From Corynebacterium sp. NML98-0116 (GTDB lineage Bacteria; Actinomycetota; Actinomycetes; Mycobacteriales; Mycobacteriaceae), in contig NZ_CP017639.1 of assembly GCF_001767255.1 (NCBI RefSeq), positions 1,448,875 through 1,512,874 of the forward strand: DNA of 64,000 bases. Direction: 5' to 3'. Of this stretch, positions 17,940 through 25,791 are shown piece by piece. The position numbers and the translations under genes are program-made. Within the stretch, counting starts at the first letter, position 1; every line of letters begins with the position of its first letter. The notes under the pieces are model-generated. The model was not told where the DNA came from. It searched no databases and saw only the letters and a list, made by a program, of their open reading frames with translations.

Positions 17940-19430
17940 ATGACCAGCACAATCACCCGATGCGTCAACGATATTTCGGCAGCGCTGCGCACGTTAAGTG
18001 AGCTTTTCGCCGACCCCTCCGCCCTCACATTCAGTGATATCCGGCACGAAATGGAACGCCTCGAGGAGCAATTCAAAAAGAAGGCAACTATCGACGCCGC
18101 GTTCGCCTTCATCGCCGAGCGCGAAGAAGCTGGCCGAATTGTCGGCGCTAACTACCCCAACGCGTACCTCCAGCAGTGCCTCGACCTGTCAAAGGGCGAA
18201 GCCTACAACCGCCTTGAACGCGGCCGACTCCTCTTCGGCCAGCCGCCAGCACCTAGCACTCCCCCGGCCAGCAAGGAAAGCACCGAGGAGCTTTTCGCTC
18301 GCACCCATGAAGTGGAGCAGCAGCAGGCAACTGTCAGAAGAACGTCTTCCCAGGTTAGTGCAGAGAAGCAAAACATCATCCGGCGCGAACTCGACAAGTT
18401 GCTCAAAGCTGGCGTGGACGAACGCACCCGCATCTACTCCGCAGCCATGACCGAGGGCTTACGTCGCAACCCCGAAGACCTCCGGCAGTTCGTTCGCCGC
18501 GCAGTCAGCGACGTCAACCGGAAACACGCCCCACATACCAACCCTAATGCCGGGTATGAAAATCGTGGCATGTCCATTGGTCGTCGCAAATCGGATGGCA
18601 CTGTAGACATCTACATCAACGCTACGGCTGGAGATGCCGCCCTGATCAAAGCGCACACAGACAAGGGCCTCGCGCCAAACTCCAACCTTCCAGCAGCGAT
18701 GCACGACGAAGTGGACTCCCGCACCCGGCAGCAACGTCGGTTCGACAAGTTCTTCGCCATTTTCAAACAACACGAGCAATCGCATCAGAAGGCGAACGGC
18801 GGCGCTGCCTCGGTGGTCATTGCACTTACTCTCGACGACCTCGCCGACGGCGATGCTTCCATGCTTTACGGCACCAACACCGGCATCGAAGTCGACTGTT
18901 TCGATCTTGTACGCCTCGGCATGGACGGAACTACAGACTTCCTCCTCCAAGTGGACGGCGTCACCTCAGTACCACTGTGGATGGGGAGAACCACCCGGCT
19001 CGCATCGGCCGAACAGCGAATCGCAATGTTCGCCATCCAAGGAGTATGCTCCTGGCTCGGCTGCACCACCCCTATGTCAGAATGTGAGGCACATCATATC
19101 CTCGCCTGGATAAAGGGCGGACACACCGATATCGAAAACCTCACTGGTCTTTGCCGCGAGCACCACAGATGCAACAACGACAACAGAGACGGCTCCTTCA
19201 ACAAGGGCTACATGGATTTCGACCCGCAAACAGGCAAAGCGGGATACCGAAAGCACCCGTCCGATCCAATGAAATTCAACCAATCGGTGCCTGCGAAACA
19301 CTCGGCAGTCAGCAGAATCTACGCCGCAAAAGGCAGGTGCAACTGCGTACGGACCGGAGAGCGTGACCCCGCCTTGTATCCGCCAGGCCTCTCACCTCCC
19401 GTTACGGCTCCACTATCTCAAAGCGCCTAG
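17940..19430 (+). CDS. DUF222/HNH endonuclease (13E12 repeat family)
   Basis: A 496-residue member of the actinobacterial 13E12 family: an N-terminal DUF222 helical domain (about residues 20-340), then an HNH nuclease domain. The nuclease residues are visible as CEAHHILAWIKGGHTDIENLTGLCREHHR near residue 381-410, split here as CEAHHI and LCREHH. AAAGGAGG lies 5 bases before ATG 17940, a strong ribosome site. These genes are present in many copies in actinobacteria and spread with mobile elements; the biological role is unproven. Confidence 0.88.
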   Translation: MTSTITRCVNDISAALRTLSELFADPSALTFSDIRHEMERLEEQFKKKATIDAAFAFIAEREEAGRIVGANYPNAYLQQCLDLSKGEAYNRLERGRLLFGQPPAPSTPPASKESTEELFARTHEVEQQQATVRRTSSQVSAEKQNIIRRELDKLLKAGVDERTRIYSAAMTEGLRRNPEDLRQFVRRAVSDVNRKHAPHTNPNAGYENRGMSIGRRKSDGTVDIYINATAGDAALIKAHTDKGLAPNSNLPAAMHDEVDSRTRQQRRFDKFFAIFKQHEQSHQKANGGAASVVIALTLDDLADGDASMLYGTNTGIEVDCFDLVRLGMDGTTDFLLQVDGVTSVPLWMGRTTRLASAEQRIAMFAIQGVCSWLGCTTPMSECEAHHILAWIKGGHTDIENLTGLCREHHRCNNDNRDGSFNKGYMDFDPQTGKAGYRKHPSDPMKFNQSVPAKHSAVSRIYAAKGRCNCVRTGERDPALYPPGLSPPVTAPLSQSA

Positions 19431-19440
19431 GGTCGGAGGC

Positions 19441-19989
19441 ATGAAGATCTTTACCGTCGGCCATTCAAACGTCGAGTTTGACCAATTCGTGGGCATGCTC
19501 GAGGCTTCCGGCGTGCGTGCAGTCGTGGACGTGCGCAAGCTTCCCGGCTCCAGGAAGTACCCCTGGTTCAACGACGATCAACTTGCCCAACACTTACCTG
19601 GGCACGGCATCGAATACTCCCGAAACGAAGGGCTCACCGGGCGGCGCAACGTGTCCAAAACAGTCCCCTTCGAGGTGAACGGCAACTGGCGCAACCGAAG
19701 CTTTCACAACTACGCGGACCACGCCCTTGGCGACGAATTCGCACAGTCACTCCAAGCGCTCAGGGAACAAGCCAGGACATGCCCAACAGTAATCATGTGC
19801 TCAGAGGCAGTCTGGTGGCGTTGCCACCGACGCATCATCGCCGACCACCTCCTGGCCCACGGCGACAACGTGCAGCACATCATGAGAATGACGCAGCATG
19901 GCCCCACCCTAAGTGCAGCGAAGCTTAACGACGGAGCTGTCGTCGGCGAGGATAAGAAAGTACGCTACCCGGAGCAAGAGACCAAGTAG
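19441..19989 (+). CDS. DUF488 family protein
   Basis: A 182-residue DUF488 protein. Family motifs are the opening KIFTVGHSN, VVDVRKLPGS near residue 34, FHNYADHAL, and the near-C-terminal MCSEAVWWRCHRRIIAD (C-x6-CHR type). The start at 19441 is given by the conserved N-terminus and GGTCGGAGG upstream. It starts 10 bases after the 13E12 gene. Function unknown; the conserved Cys and Arg residues suggest a nucleic-acid or nucleotide-related hydrolytic role, which is only inference. Confidence 0.85.
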   Translation: MKIFTVGHSNVEFDQFVGMLEASGVRAVVDVRKLPGSRKYPWFNDDQLAQHLPGHGIEYSRNEGLTGRRNVSKTVPFEVNGNWRNRSFHNYADHALGDEFAQSLQALREQARTCPTVIMCSEAVWWRCHRRIIADHLLAHGDNVQHIMRMTQHGPTLSAAKLNDGAVVGEDKKVRYPEQETK

Positions 19990-20139
19990 CACGTTTCAAC
20001 TACCCACCGCTGCCCCTGTTCCCATTTCCGCAGTACGCGCCCATTTTTAGCTAGAGGGGCGCTAACCTCTCAAAAGCCTCCCAAAATGCATTGATTGAAC
20101 AGGTGGCAAACTCTTCGCTTCAATGTCAGTTCAGCGCGT

Positions 20140-20187
20140 TTGAAATAGTTCAGTATTGACTGTATAGTTCAGCACATGCTGACTATT
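20140..20187 (+). promoter_or_regulatory. cmtR-cadA promoter with overlapping operator
   Basis: TTGAAA at 20140-20145 and TATAGT at 20163-20168 are separated by 17 bases, predicting transcription start at or beside ATG 20176, so the message is probably leaderless. ATAGTTCAGC (20164-20173) and GCTGACTAT (20178-20186) form a near-perfect inverted repeat spanning the start codon. AGTTCAG also recurs at 20127-20133 and 20147-20153. This is a likely CmtR binding site. Confidence 0.7.
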
Positions 20188-20535
20188 GCTTCGCGCCTCG
20201 ATGTCATGAACCGGCTCGGCCGGGCCATGGCGGATCCGACGCGCTCCAGAATCCTGATGACCCTACTCGACGGCCCGAGCTACCCGGCTGTGCTTTCGCG
20301 CGACCTGGACTTGACCCGCTCGAACGTCTCGAACCACCTGACCTGCTTGCGTGACTGCGGCATCGTCGTCGCCGAGCCGGAGGGCCGCAAGACACGCTAC
20401 GAAATCGCCGATCCGCACCTCGCGACAGCGCTCAACGCGCTAGTGAACGCGACGTTGGCTGTCGACGAGAATGCCCCGTGCATCGACCCTGAGTGCTCGG
20501 TGCCCGGCTGCGACGAGAAAGGAACGGACGCATGA
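20176..20535 (+). CDS. cmtR: CmtR-like ArsR/SmtB cadmium-lead repressor
   Basis: A 119-residue winged-helix metal sensor. Recognition helix DLTRSNVSNHLTCLRDCG carries Cys57 and Cys61, and a third cysteine is Cys102 in the tail: the same three positions that bind Cd/Pb in Mycobacterium tuberculosis CmtR. Metal binding should release DNA and open the downstream ATPase gene. Its stop overlaps the ATPase start in ATGA. The promoter appears autoregulated, with an inverted repeat across the start codon. Placement beside arsenic- and IS-related genes suggests acquired metal resistance. Confidence 0.93.
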   Translation: MLTIASRLDVMNRLGRAMADPTRSRILMTLLDGPSYPAVLSRDLDLTRSNVSNHLTCLRDCGIVVAEPEGRKTRYEIADPHLATALNALVNATLAVDENAPCIDPECSVPGCDEKGTDA

Positions 20536-22424
20536 GTTCAGCGTGTGGATGCGAACACGAACCAACCACGGAAATCGAAGATCTTGATCGGCCATGGTGG
20601 AAGGACCCCGAGTTGCTACTGCCGATCTTCTCCGGCGTAGCCCTCTGCATAGGTCTGGCGCTGGGCTGGTCCGGGCTAGAGGCACCCGCGACAGTACTGT
20701 TCTGGGTCGGCCTACTGTTGGGGGCGTATACGTTCGCGCCCGGCGCTACCCGGAACCTTGTCACGAAGCGCAAGCTCGGCATTGGCTTGCTGATGACAAT
20801 CAGCGCGGTCGGCGCGGTAATCCTCGGTTACGTCGGAGAGGCCGCGGCGCTAGCGTTCCTGTACTCGATCGCCGAGGCGCTGGAGGACAAGGCGATGGAC
20901 CGGGCCCAGAGTGGACTGCGAGCACTGTTGAAATTGGTACCACAGACCGCGACGGTGCTGCGCGACGGCACGGCGGTCGAAGTCGCAGCGAAGGACCTCG
21001 TGGTTGGCGAGCTGATGCTCGTTCGCCCCGGGGAGCGGATCGCCACGGACGGCATCATTCGTTCCGGACGCTCCAGCCTTGACACCTCAGCGATCACCGG
21101 AGAATCCATTCCGGAGGAGGTCGCACCGGGCGACGAGGTGCCCGCAGGAGCGATCAACTCCGCCGGTGTGCTGGAGGTCGAGACGACCGCAGCTGGAACT
21201 GACAACTCGCTGACCACACTCGTGGACCTGGTCGAGCAGGCACAGGCGGAAAAGGGCGACCGCGCCCGGATCGCCGACCGGATTGCCCGACCCCTAGTGC
21301 CCGGGGTGATGATCCTGGCGGTGCTGGTCGGCGTGATTGGCTCGCTGCTGGGCGACCCCGAGACGTGGATCACCCGTGCGTTGGTGGTTCTGGTCGCAGC
21401 GTCGCCGTGCGCGTTGGCAATCTCCGTGCCGCTGACGGTCGTGGCCGCGATCGGCGCGGCCAGCCAGTTCGGCGTGGTCATCAAGTCCGGCGCGGCGTTC
21501 GAGCGGCTCGGCGGCATCCGTCACCTGGCGGTGGACAAGACCGGAACCCTCACCCGCAACCAGCCTGAGGTTACCGGGGTGGTCCCGGCAGACGGATTCG
21601 ATCGGGCCCAGGTGCTTTCCTTCGCAGCGGCAGTTGAGCAGCAATCGACGCACCCCCTCGCCGCGGCGATCGCGGCAGCGGCGCCCGAAGCACCCGCCGC
21701 CTCGGACATCAGCGAGGAAGCCGGTCATGGCATCGGCGGCACCGTCGAAGGTCGACGGGTGCTGGTGGGCAGCCCCCGGTGGATCGACGCCGGGCCACTG
21801 AAGGCAGACGTTGAGCGCATGGAGTCCGAGGGCCAAACCTGCGTACTGGTCACCGTCGATGACGCCCTCGCCGGGGCGATCGGGGTCCGCGACGAGCTGC
21901 GTCCCGAGGTTCCCGAAGCTGTGCAGACCCTGCACGCTAACGACGTGAAGGTGAGCATGCTCACCGGCGACAACACTCGCACCGCCCGGGCGCTGGCTGA
22001 GATCGCCGGGGTCGACGATGTGCGCGCCGAGCTACGCCCAGAGGACAAGGCAAGCATCGTCGCCGAACTCTCCTCCAAGACGCCGACGGCCATGATCGGC
22101 GACGGCATCAACGATGCTCCGGCACTGGCGGGCGCAACGGTGGGTATAGCGATGGGAGCGACCGGCTCTGACGCCGCGATCGAGTCCGCTGACGTCGCCT
22201 TCACCGGCCACGACCTCCGGCTGATCCCTCAGGCACTGCAACACGCCCGCCGAGGCAGCAGGATCATCAACCAGAACATCGTGCTGTCTCTGGCTATCAT
22301 CATCGTGTTGATGCCGCTGGCGATCAGCGGCATGCTGGGCTTGGCCGCCGTCGTGTTGGTTCACGAGGTCGCCGAAGTCATCGTGATCTTGAACGGCCTG
22401 CGGGCTGCACAAGCGAAGCGCTGA
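20532..22424 (+). CDS. P1B-type heavy-metal ATPase (cadmium/zinc/lead efflux, CtpG/CadA-like)
   Basis: A 630-residue membrane pump. Motifs in order: TGES near residue 194, SPC in the sixth helix near 290, DKTGTLT near 335 with the phosphorylated Asp, the HP pair in THPLAAAI near 373, and GDGINDAPAL near 523. The last helix has VHEVAEVIVILNGLR, keeping the His-Glu pair of the PIB-4-like group. There is no N-terminal HMA domain; instead a short tail CGCEH could bind metal. Four-base overlap with cmtR couples translation, and CmtR controls ctpG in M. tuberculosis, which supports Cd/Pb export. Exact metal range is inferred. Confidence 0.92.
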   Translation: MSSACGCEHEPTTEIEDLDRPWWKDPELLLPIFSGVALCIGLALGWSGLEAPATVLFWVGLLLGAYTFAPGATRNLVTKRKLGIGLLMTISAVGAVILGYVGEAAALAFLYSIAEALEDKAMDRAQSGLRALLKLVPQTATVLRDGTAVEVAAKDLVVGELMLVRPGERIATDGIIRSGRSSLDTSAITGESIPEEVAPGDEVPAGAINSAGVLEVETTAAGTDNSLTTLVDLVEQAQAEKGDRARIADRIARPLVPGVMILAVLVGVIGSLLGDPETWITRALVVLVAASPCALAISVPLTVVAAIGAASQFGVVIKSGAAFERLGGIRHLAVDKTGTLTRNQPEVTGVVPADGFDRAQVLSFAAAVEQQSTHPLAAAIAAAAPEAPAASDISEEAGHGIGGTVEGRRVLVGSPRWIDAGPLKADVERMESEGQTCVLVTVDDALAGAIGVRDELRPEVPEAVQTLHANDVKVSMLTGDNTRTARALAEIAGVDDVRAELRPEDKASIVAELSSKTPTAMIGDGINDAPALAGATVGIAMGATGSDAAIESADVAFTGHDLRLIPQALQHARRGSRIINQNIVLSLAIIIVLMPLAISGMLGLAAVVLVHEVAEVIVILNGLRAAQAKR

Positions 22425-22502
22425 GCCACACTTTCGTCCAGCGCGCTGGCTCCCCAACGCGGATCTTAGAAGGATCGTTCTGCTCAGGGACCAAGCGTCA
22501 TC

Positions 22503-23483
22503 TCAAAACTTTTGATACCGAGCTTCATCGACATGGCCCGCGACAACTTGGGCAGTGTGTTTGGCAAAGGGCCCCACGCCCATCAGCGTTGCCGAGCCGC
22601 CGCCGGTCCAGTTGCCATAACCGACTAGATGCAGATTCTTCACCGCGGGTTCACTGCCGCGCATGAGGTAGCGGAATGGACCGAGGGCTGGACGGAAACC
22701 AGTGCACCAGATCAGATGGTCGTGATCGAGCTCGCTCAAACTGTCGAAGATGGGGGTAGCGGTGAGTTGACCGGAGTTGCGGAGCTCACGTAGATGAGGC
22801 AGTGCGACAATGTCCCCGAGGTTCGGGCCGGCATCGCCACCGAGAATTCGGCGGCGGCTGCGGAGAAAAAGATCGCGACCATCGACATCATCAGGCATCC
22901 AGCGCGGCTGCTCACGTGTGAACCATGTGACCTCCGACGTCCCGATGAGGTCCGCGGCGATCTGAGCACCCGAGTTCGCCCCACCGACCACAGCGACCTT
23001 CGCACCGCGGAATGGTTCGGGACCAGGGTAGGTCGACGAATGCCACTGGCGTCCGCGAAAAGTGCCGGGATAGTAGGGCACGAAGGGTGCGGACCACGTG
23101 CCTGTGGCAGCGACAACGTGCTCCGCCGTGAATTGACCGGCGGTCGAATCTAGGGTGAACGTCCCTCCCTCGTGGGACACGCTGTGAACGTGCACTGGGC
23201 GCCTCACCGGGAGGTCGTACCGTTTTTCGTAGCTTTCCAGATAGTCGATGACATGACTTGCAGGCGGGTACCCCGGGTAGTGCGGCATGGGCCAGCCGGG
23301 CAGGTTGGAGAACTCCGCGGCGGAGAAAAGCGTCAATGACGGCCACGTATGCAACCACGCTCCACCGGGTTCCTCTTGGTTGTCTAGGACCAAGAAGTCC
23401 ACTTCGTAGCGTCGCAGGTAGTACGACGTGGCTAGGCCGGACTGGCCACCACCGACGACGATAGCCGTGTGATGCTCAGCCAA
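22503..23483 (-). CDS. ArsO-like flavin-containing monooxygenase
   Basis: A 326-residue NADPH/FAD enzyme with two dinucleotide folds: VVGGGQSGLATSYYLRR for FAD at the N-terminus and VAVVGGANSGAQIAADL for NADPH near residue 165. The GYGNWTGGGSATLMGVG segment near the end is typical of the ArsO group found next to arsenic operons. The start is a TTG at 23483, with GGAGGG 8 bases upstream. It is convergent with the metal ATPase gene, so it probably belongs to the same acquired metal-resistance patch. No arsR, arsB or arsC is in the window, so an arsenic role is inferred. Confidence 0.78.
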   Translation of the reverse strand: MAEHHTAIVVGGGQSGLATSYYLRRYEVDFLVLDNQEEPGGAWLHTWPSLTLFSAAEFSNLPGWPMPHYPGYPPASHVIDYLESYEKRYDLPVRRPVHVHSVSHEGGTFTLDSTAGQFTAEHVVAATGTWSAPFVPYYPGTFRGRQWHSSTYPGPEPFRGAKVAVVGGANSGAQIAADLIGTSEVTWFTREQPRWMPDDVDGRDLFLRSRRRILGGDAGPNLGDIVALPHLRELRNSGQLTATPIFDSLSELDHDHLIWCTGFRPALGPFRYLMRGSEPAVKNLHLVGYGNWTGGGSATLMGVGPFAKHTAQVVAGHVDEARYQKF

Positions 23484-23576
23484 TCGATCATCCCTCCAGA
23501 ATCTCCCGGAAGCGCCACTCAGTGTCGTTTCTCATCGGGCACATGCCCGCCCAGGTGTGTCTCCTCGAGCTCACCA

Positions 23577-23680
23577 ACGGGGGAGCTTGTCAATGGTAAT
23601 CAACGATCTCCACCTTAATGCCCCGCGTTACACGTTGAACTTGAACTCGACCGAGTTTCAGTCGAAAGCTACCTGCCTTT
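23577..23680 (-). pseudogene. Decayed higBA copy (toxin deleted)
   Basis: Plus-strand GGGAGCTTGTCAATGGTA and ATCAACGATCTCCACCT closely match the higB/higA junction of the intact pair at about 25008-25045. Then, with higB missing, ACACGTTGAACTTGAACTCGA and the following bases match the region upstream of intact higB (25340-25390). The copy therefore keeps both borders but lost the toxin body. It carries no usable frame. Confidence 0.55.
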
Positions 23681-23700
23681 TCGCACCATCAAGCGTAGTA

Positions 23701-24190
23701 AAATCCTCACCACGGAGCGCACGTATAAGTGGGAGCTGCGCGCCGCGGAGAACTGCGTGACCGAACGTGTGTCGGTGAACGTTGAAGGCGACGGATGGGG
23801 CGAAGCCTCGAGCTGTTTAGGTCCGAGCAAGGCGTGTGGTCGGCGGAAACCAATGAAGAGGGCGCCCAGCCTGAAGATCTGCCCTCCCCGGTATCGTCCA
23901 GTCCGCCGACCTGAAAGCCGTACTCGATTGCGATCTCGGTCTGTGTCCTCTCACCATCACAATGCCTATTCGTCGCTTGACGCTGCTTGAGACTCAGGTT
24001 CCGAAAACGCAGCTGATCATGGCTTGGATTGATATACCGTCCCTCCAGGTGATCGCATCAGACCAGTACTACAGCTCCGTCGATGCTGAAAATGTCCGAT
24101 ACGAAAGCGGAACACGGGGAGTCGACGTCGAGTTGGAGGTCGACGGTGACTGAGTGGTCGTACATTACCCTGATCTCGCACGTCGGGTCT
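23701..24190 (+). pseudogene. Putative glycolipid-binding protein (PF06475-like), frameshifted
   Basis: Pieces of one protein lie in order across frames. RTYKWELRAAENCVTERVSV and EGDGWGEASS come first. After a frameshift near 23820 come SEQGVWSAETNEEGAQPEDL, and after another near 23900 IVQSADLKAVLDCDLGLC, then TITMPIRRLTLL, VRYESGTRGVDVELEVDGD, a TGA stop, and VVVHYPDLARRV. The order PIRRL, YESG, VDGDG and YPDL matches the glycolipid-binding family tail. At least two frameshifts and one stop make it non-functional. No intact start is visible. Confidence 0.7.
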
Positions 24191-24223
24191 GATCCGGAAA
24201 CAACTCTAACTACGCTGGGCGGT

Positions 24224-24667
24224 ATGAACGATCTGACCATCGCGCCCGGACCGGGGATCCCCGGTGGCCTCGTCGTCGCCGCGGCGGACCTGTCGGAGCG
24301 GTTCGCGAAGGCATCGGGCCCGGGCGGCCAGGGCGTCAACACCACCGACAGTAAGGTGCAGCTGTCCATCGACATCGCGGAATGCGCATCGCTTTCCGAC
24401 ACCCAACGCCGCCGCGCTCTCCACAACCTCGAACACCGCCTGGACGGCACGGTGCTCACCGTGAGCGCATCGACGCAGCGGTCGCAGGTCCGCAACCGTG
24501 CCGAGGCGCGGGAACGCATGGCCATCTTGTTGCGCGAGGCGCTCGCCCCACCGCCTCCCCCGCGGCGGAAAACGAAGCCGACGCGCGGCTCGGTGCGGCG
24601 CCGTCTCGAAGCGAAAAAGCGGCGCTCGGAGCTCAAGTCCACGCGACGGCGTCCCCAAATTCCCTAG
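24224..24667 (+). CDS. arfB: ArfB/YaeJ-type peptidyl-tRNA hydrolase (ribosome rescue)
   Basis: A 147-residue release-factor-like protein with the catalytic GGQ in SGPGGQGVNTTDSKVQL (residues about 32-48) and a long basic C-terminal tail (KTKPTRGSVRRRLEAKKRR) that in ArfB enters the empty mRNA channel. It frees peptides from ribosomes stalled without a stop codon. It lacks the stop-codon-reading domain of RF1/RF2, matching ArfB length. TACGCT at 24211-24216 lies 7 bases before ATG 24224, so the mRNA may be leaderless. It sits intact between a pseudogene and the HigBA pair. Confidence 0.9.
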   Translation: MNDLTIAPGPGIPGGLVVAAADLSERFAKASGPGGQGVNTTDSKVQLSIDIAECASLSDTQRRRALHNLEHRLDGTVLTVSASTQRSQVRNRAEARERMAILLREALAPPPPPRRKTKPTRGSVRRRLEAKKRRSELKSTRRRPQIP

Positions 24668-24721
24668 TTCGAACCATCCGCGTGCATATCCTCACGCTGA
24701 CGGACCTGGTTCGGGTAACTG

Positions 24722-25030
24722 CTACGCCGAGACAGCGTGAACCGGCTGAATCCTCTCGATCTCGGCGAGGATTTTGTCTTCTGCCACATCCAGGTCGTAC
24801 TGGGTCTGTAACCCGAGCCAGAACTGGGGGCTCATTCCGAAGAACTTAGCCAAGCGAAGAGCAGTGTCCGCGGTTACAGCGCGCTTACCGTGAACAATTT
24901 CGTTGATCCGGCGGGGCGGAACGCCGATGGAGACTGCGAGCTTGTGCTGGGTGATCCCCATTTCCTTGAGAAAGTCCTCCATGAGGATCTCACCGGGGTG
25001 AATCGGAGGGAGCTTGTCAGTGGTAGTCAA
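24722..25030 (-). CDS. higA: HigA-family antitoxin
   Basis: A 102-residue HTH_3/XRE protein of the HigA group, recognisable by PPIHPGEILMEDFLKEMGIT followed by the helix-turn-helix HKLAVSIGVPPRRINEIVHGK and the tail GMSPQFWLGLQTQYDLD. The likely start is TTG at 25030, inside the last codons of higB, giving a 14-base overlap and coupled translation. Toxin-first order is normal for HigBA. It should neutralise HigB and repress the operon. Confidence 0.9.
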   Translation of the reverse strand: MTTTDKLPPIHPGEILMEDFLKEMGITQHKLAVSIGVPPRRINEIVHGKRAVTADTALRLAKFFGMSPQFWLGLQTQYDLDVAEDKILAEIERIQPVHAVSA

Positions 25031-25298
25031 CGATCTCAACCTCCTCTGGCCCCGCGGCAGACCACCGAAAACAGATCCGCCACTGGTCGTTGATTCGAAT
25101 GCTGAACTGACCCCGCCGATCACCTTTCAACGCCTCAAGCCGGTTCCCCGGGGGAATCCGTAACTCATCAACAGTCTGCGCGTACCCAAGCTGGCGAAGC
25201 TTGCGCAGCGCTACTGAGTGAATGCGGGAATCGATCGAGCGAACCCGCTCTCGATTCCACAAACGCTCAGTGTCTTTGTCAGCGAACGACTGGATCAC
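25017..25298 (-). CDS. higB: HigB-family toxin (RelE superfamily mRNA interferase)
   Basis: A 93-residue small basic protein with the HigB/RelE pattern: IQSFADKDTERLWN at the start, LRKLRQLGYAQTVDELRIPP in the middle, and RGQFSIRINDQWRICFRW with the catalytic-type Arg and Tyr/Phe residues near the end. It is expected to cleave mRNA on ribosomes when HigA is degraded. It starts at a GTG after GGGATAGGG. An AGCGT-CAATA-ACGCT dyad is 27 bases upstream. A decayed copy of the locus lies at about 23.6 kb. Confidence 0.9.
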   Translation of the reverse strand: MIQSFADKDTERLWNRERVRSIDSRIHSVALRKLRQLGYAQTVDELRIPPGNRLEALKGDRRGQFSIRINDQWRICFRWSAAGPEEVEIVDYH

Positions 25299-25324
25299 GC
25301 TTCACCCTATCTCCCATAACGCGA

Positions 25325-25339
25325 AGCGTCAATAACGCT
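25325..25339 (-). promoter_or_regulatory. Candidate HigA operator
   Basis: AGCGT-CAATA-ACGCT is a perfect 5-base-arm dyad 27 bases upstream of the higB start, with a second partial copy (AACGCGAAGCG) beside it. Position fits autoregulation by HigA. Confidence 0.45.
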
Positions 25340-25465
25340 ACACGTTAAATTTGAACTCGACGGCGTGTCGGCGCAAAGAAACCTTTTCGCGAAAGACAGT
25401 AAGTAAATCCAGAGAAGTACCGCAGGATGCGGTCATGGCGCTATCGCTCCCGGTGCCGTTTTGGT

Positions 25466-25520
25466 GTAGTTGGTACGGGGTGTCTGCGTAGTTGGTACTG
25501 GTTTTCCGTGTAGTTGGTAC
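25466..25520. repeat. Three direct repeats GTAGTTGGTAC at exact 22-base spacing (IS21-type end)
   Basis: Identical GTAGTTGGTAC copies start at 25466, 25488 and 25510, i.e. every 22 bases, two DNA turns. Arrays like this at the termini of IS21-family elements bind the IstA transposase. They precede the stub of an istA reading frame at 25601. The 25340-25465 stretch before them shows only a short decayed minus-strand frame. Confidence 0.75.
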
Positions 25521-25600
25521 TGCTTTGGGGCAGGTTGGATTTCGGCGGCATCGCAATTCGGTGGTGCCGTGTCTGACCTGTTTTGAAGGAGGACGGCTAG

Positions 25601-25639
25601 ATGGCCGACTTCAGAGTGTCAGCGCTCTTTGAAAAGTAG
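25601..25639 (+). pseudogene. istA start stub of a first IS21-family element
   Basis: AAGGAGG at 25586-25592, then ATG and MADFRVSALFEK before a TAG. The strong ribosome site, the MADFRV opening common in IstA, and the upstream 22-base-spaced repeats suggest the beginning of an istA that was cut after about 6-9 codons when a second IS21-like element inserted. Confidence 0.5.
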
Positions 25640-25664
25640 CCCAAAATGTTGCGACCGGCTATTT

Positions 25665-25716
25665 GGTAGCGGTGTGGTGACTTTCGGGTAGCGGTTTAGT
25701 GGGTATCCGGTAGCGG
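25665..25716. repeat. Three direct repeats GGTAGCGG at exact 22-base spacing (second IS21-type end)
   Basis: GGTAGCGG begins at 25665, 25687 and 25709, again every 22 bases, immediately upstream of the istA gene at 25792. The sequence differs from the first array, so it belongs to a different IS21-family element. The probable outer end is near TGTTGCGACCGG at about 25648. Confidence 0.75.
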
Positions 25717-25791
25717 GGTTGGCGGTGGCGGGTGATGCTTTCGGGTGGTTGCACCACAGGGGTGTAGCCGGTTACCGGAAGGAGTCCGCTG

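Noticed and set aside
25338..25556. Minus-strand frame ending VEFKFNV, the same ending as YchF and as remnants at 23.63 kb
   Set aside because: Only the last seven residues match YchF; the rest is not YchF-like and crosses IS repeats. I treat it as decayed DNA upstream of higB rather than a gene or a ychF copy.
25466..25716. 22-base-spaced repeats as a CRISPR or replication iteron array
   Set aside because: Units are 8-11 bases, only three each, and lie directly before istA starts, which fits IS21 termini better.
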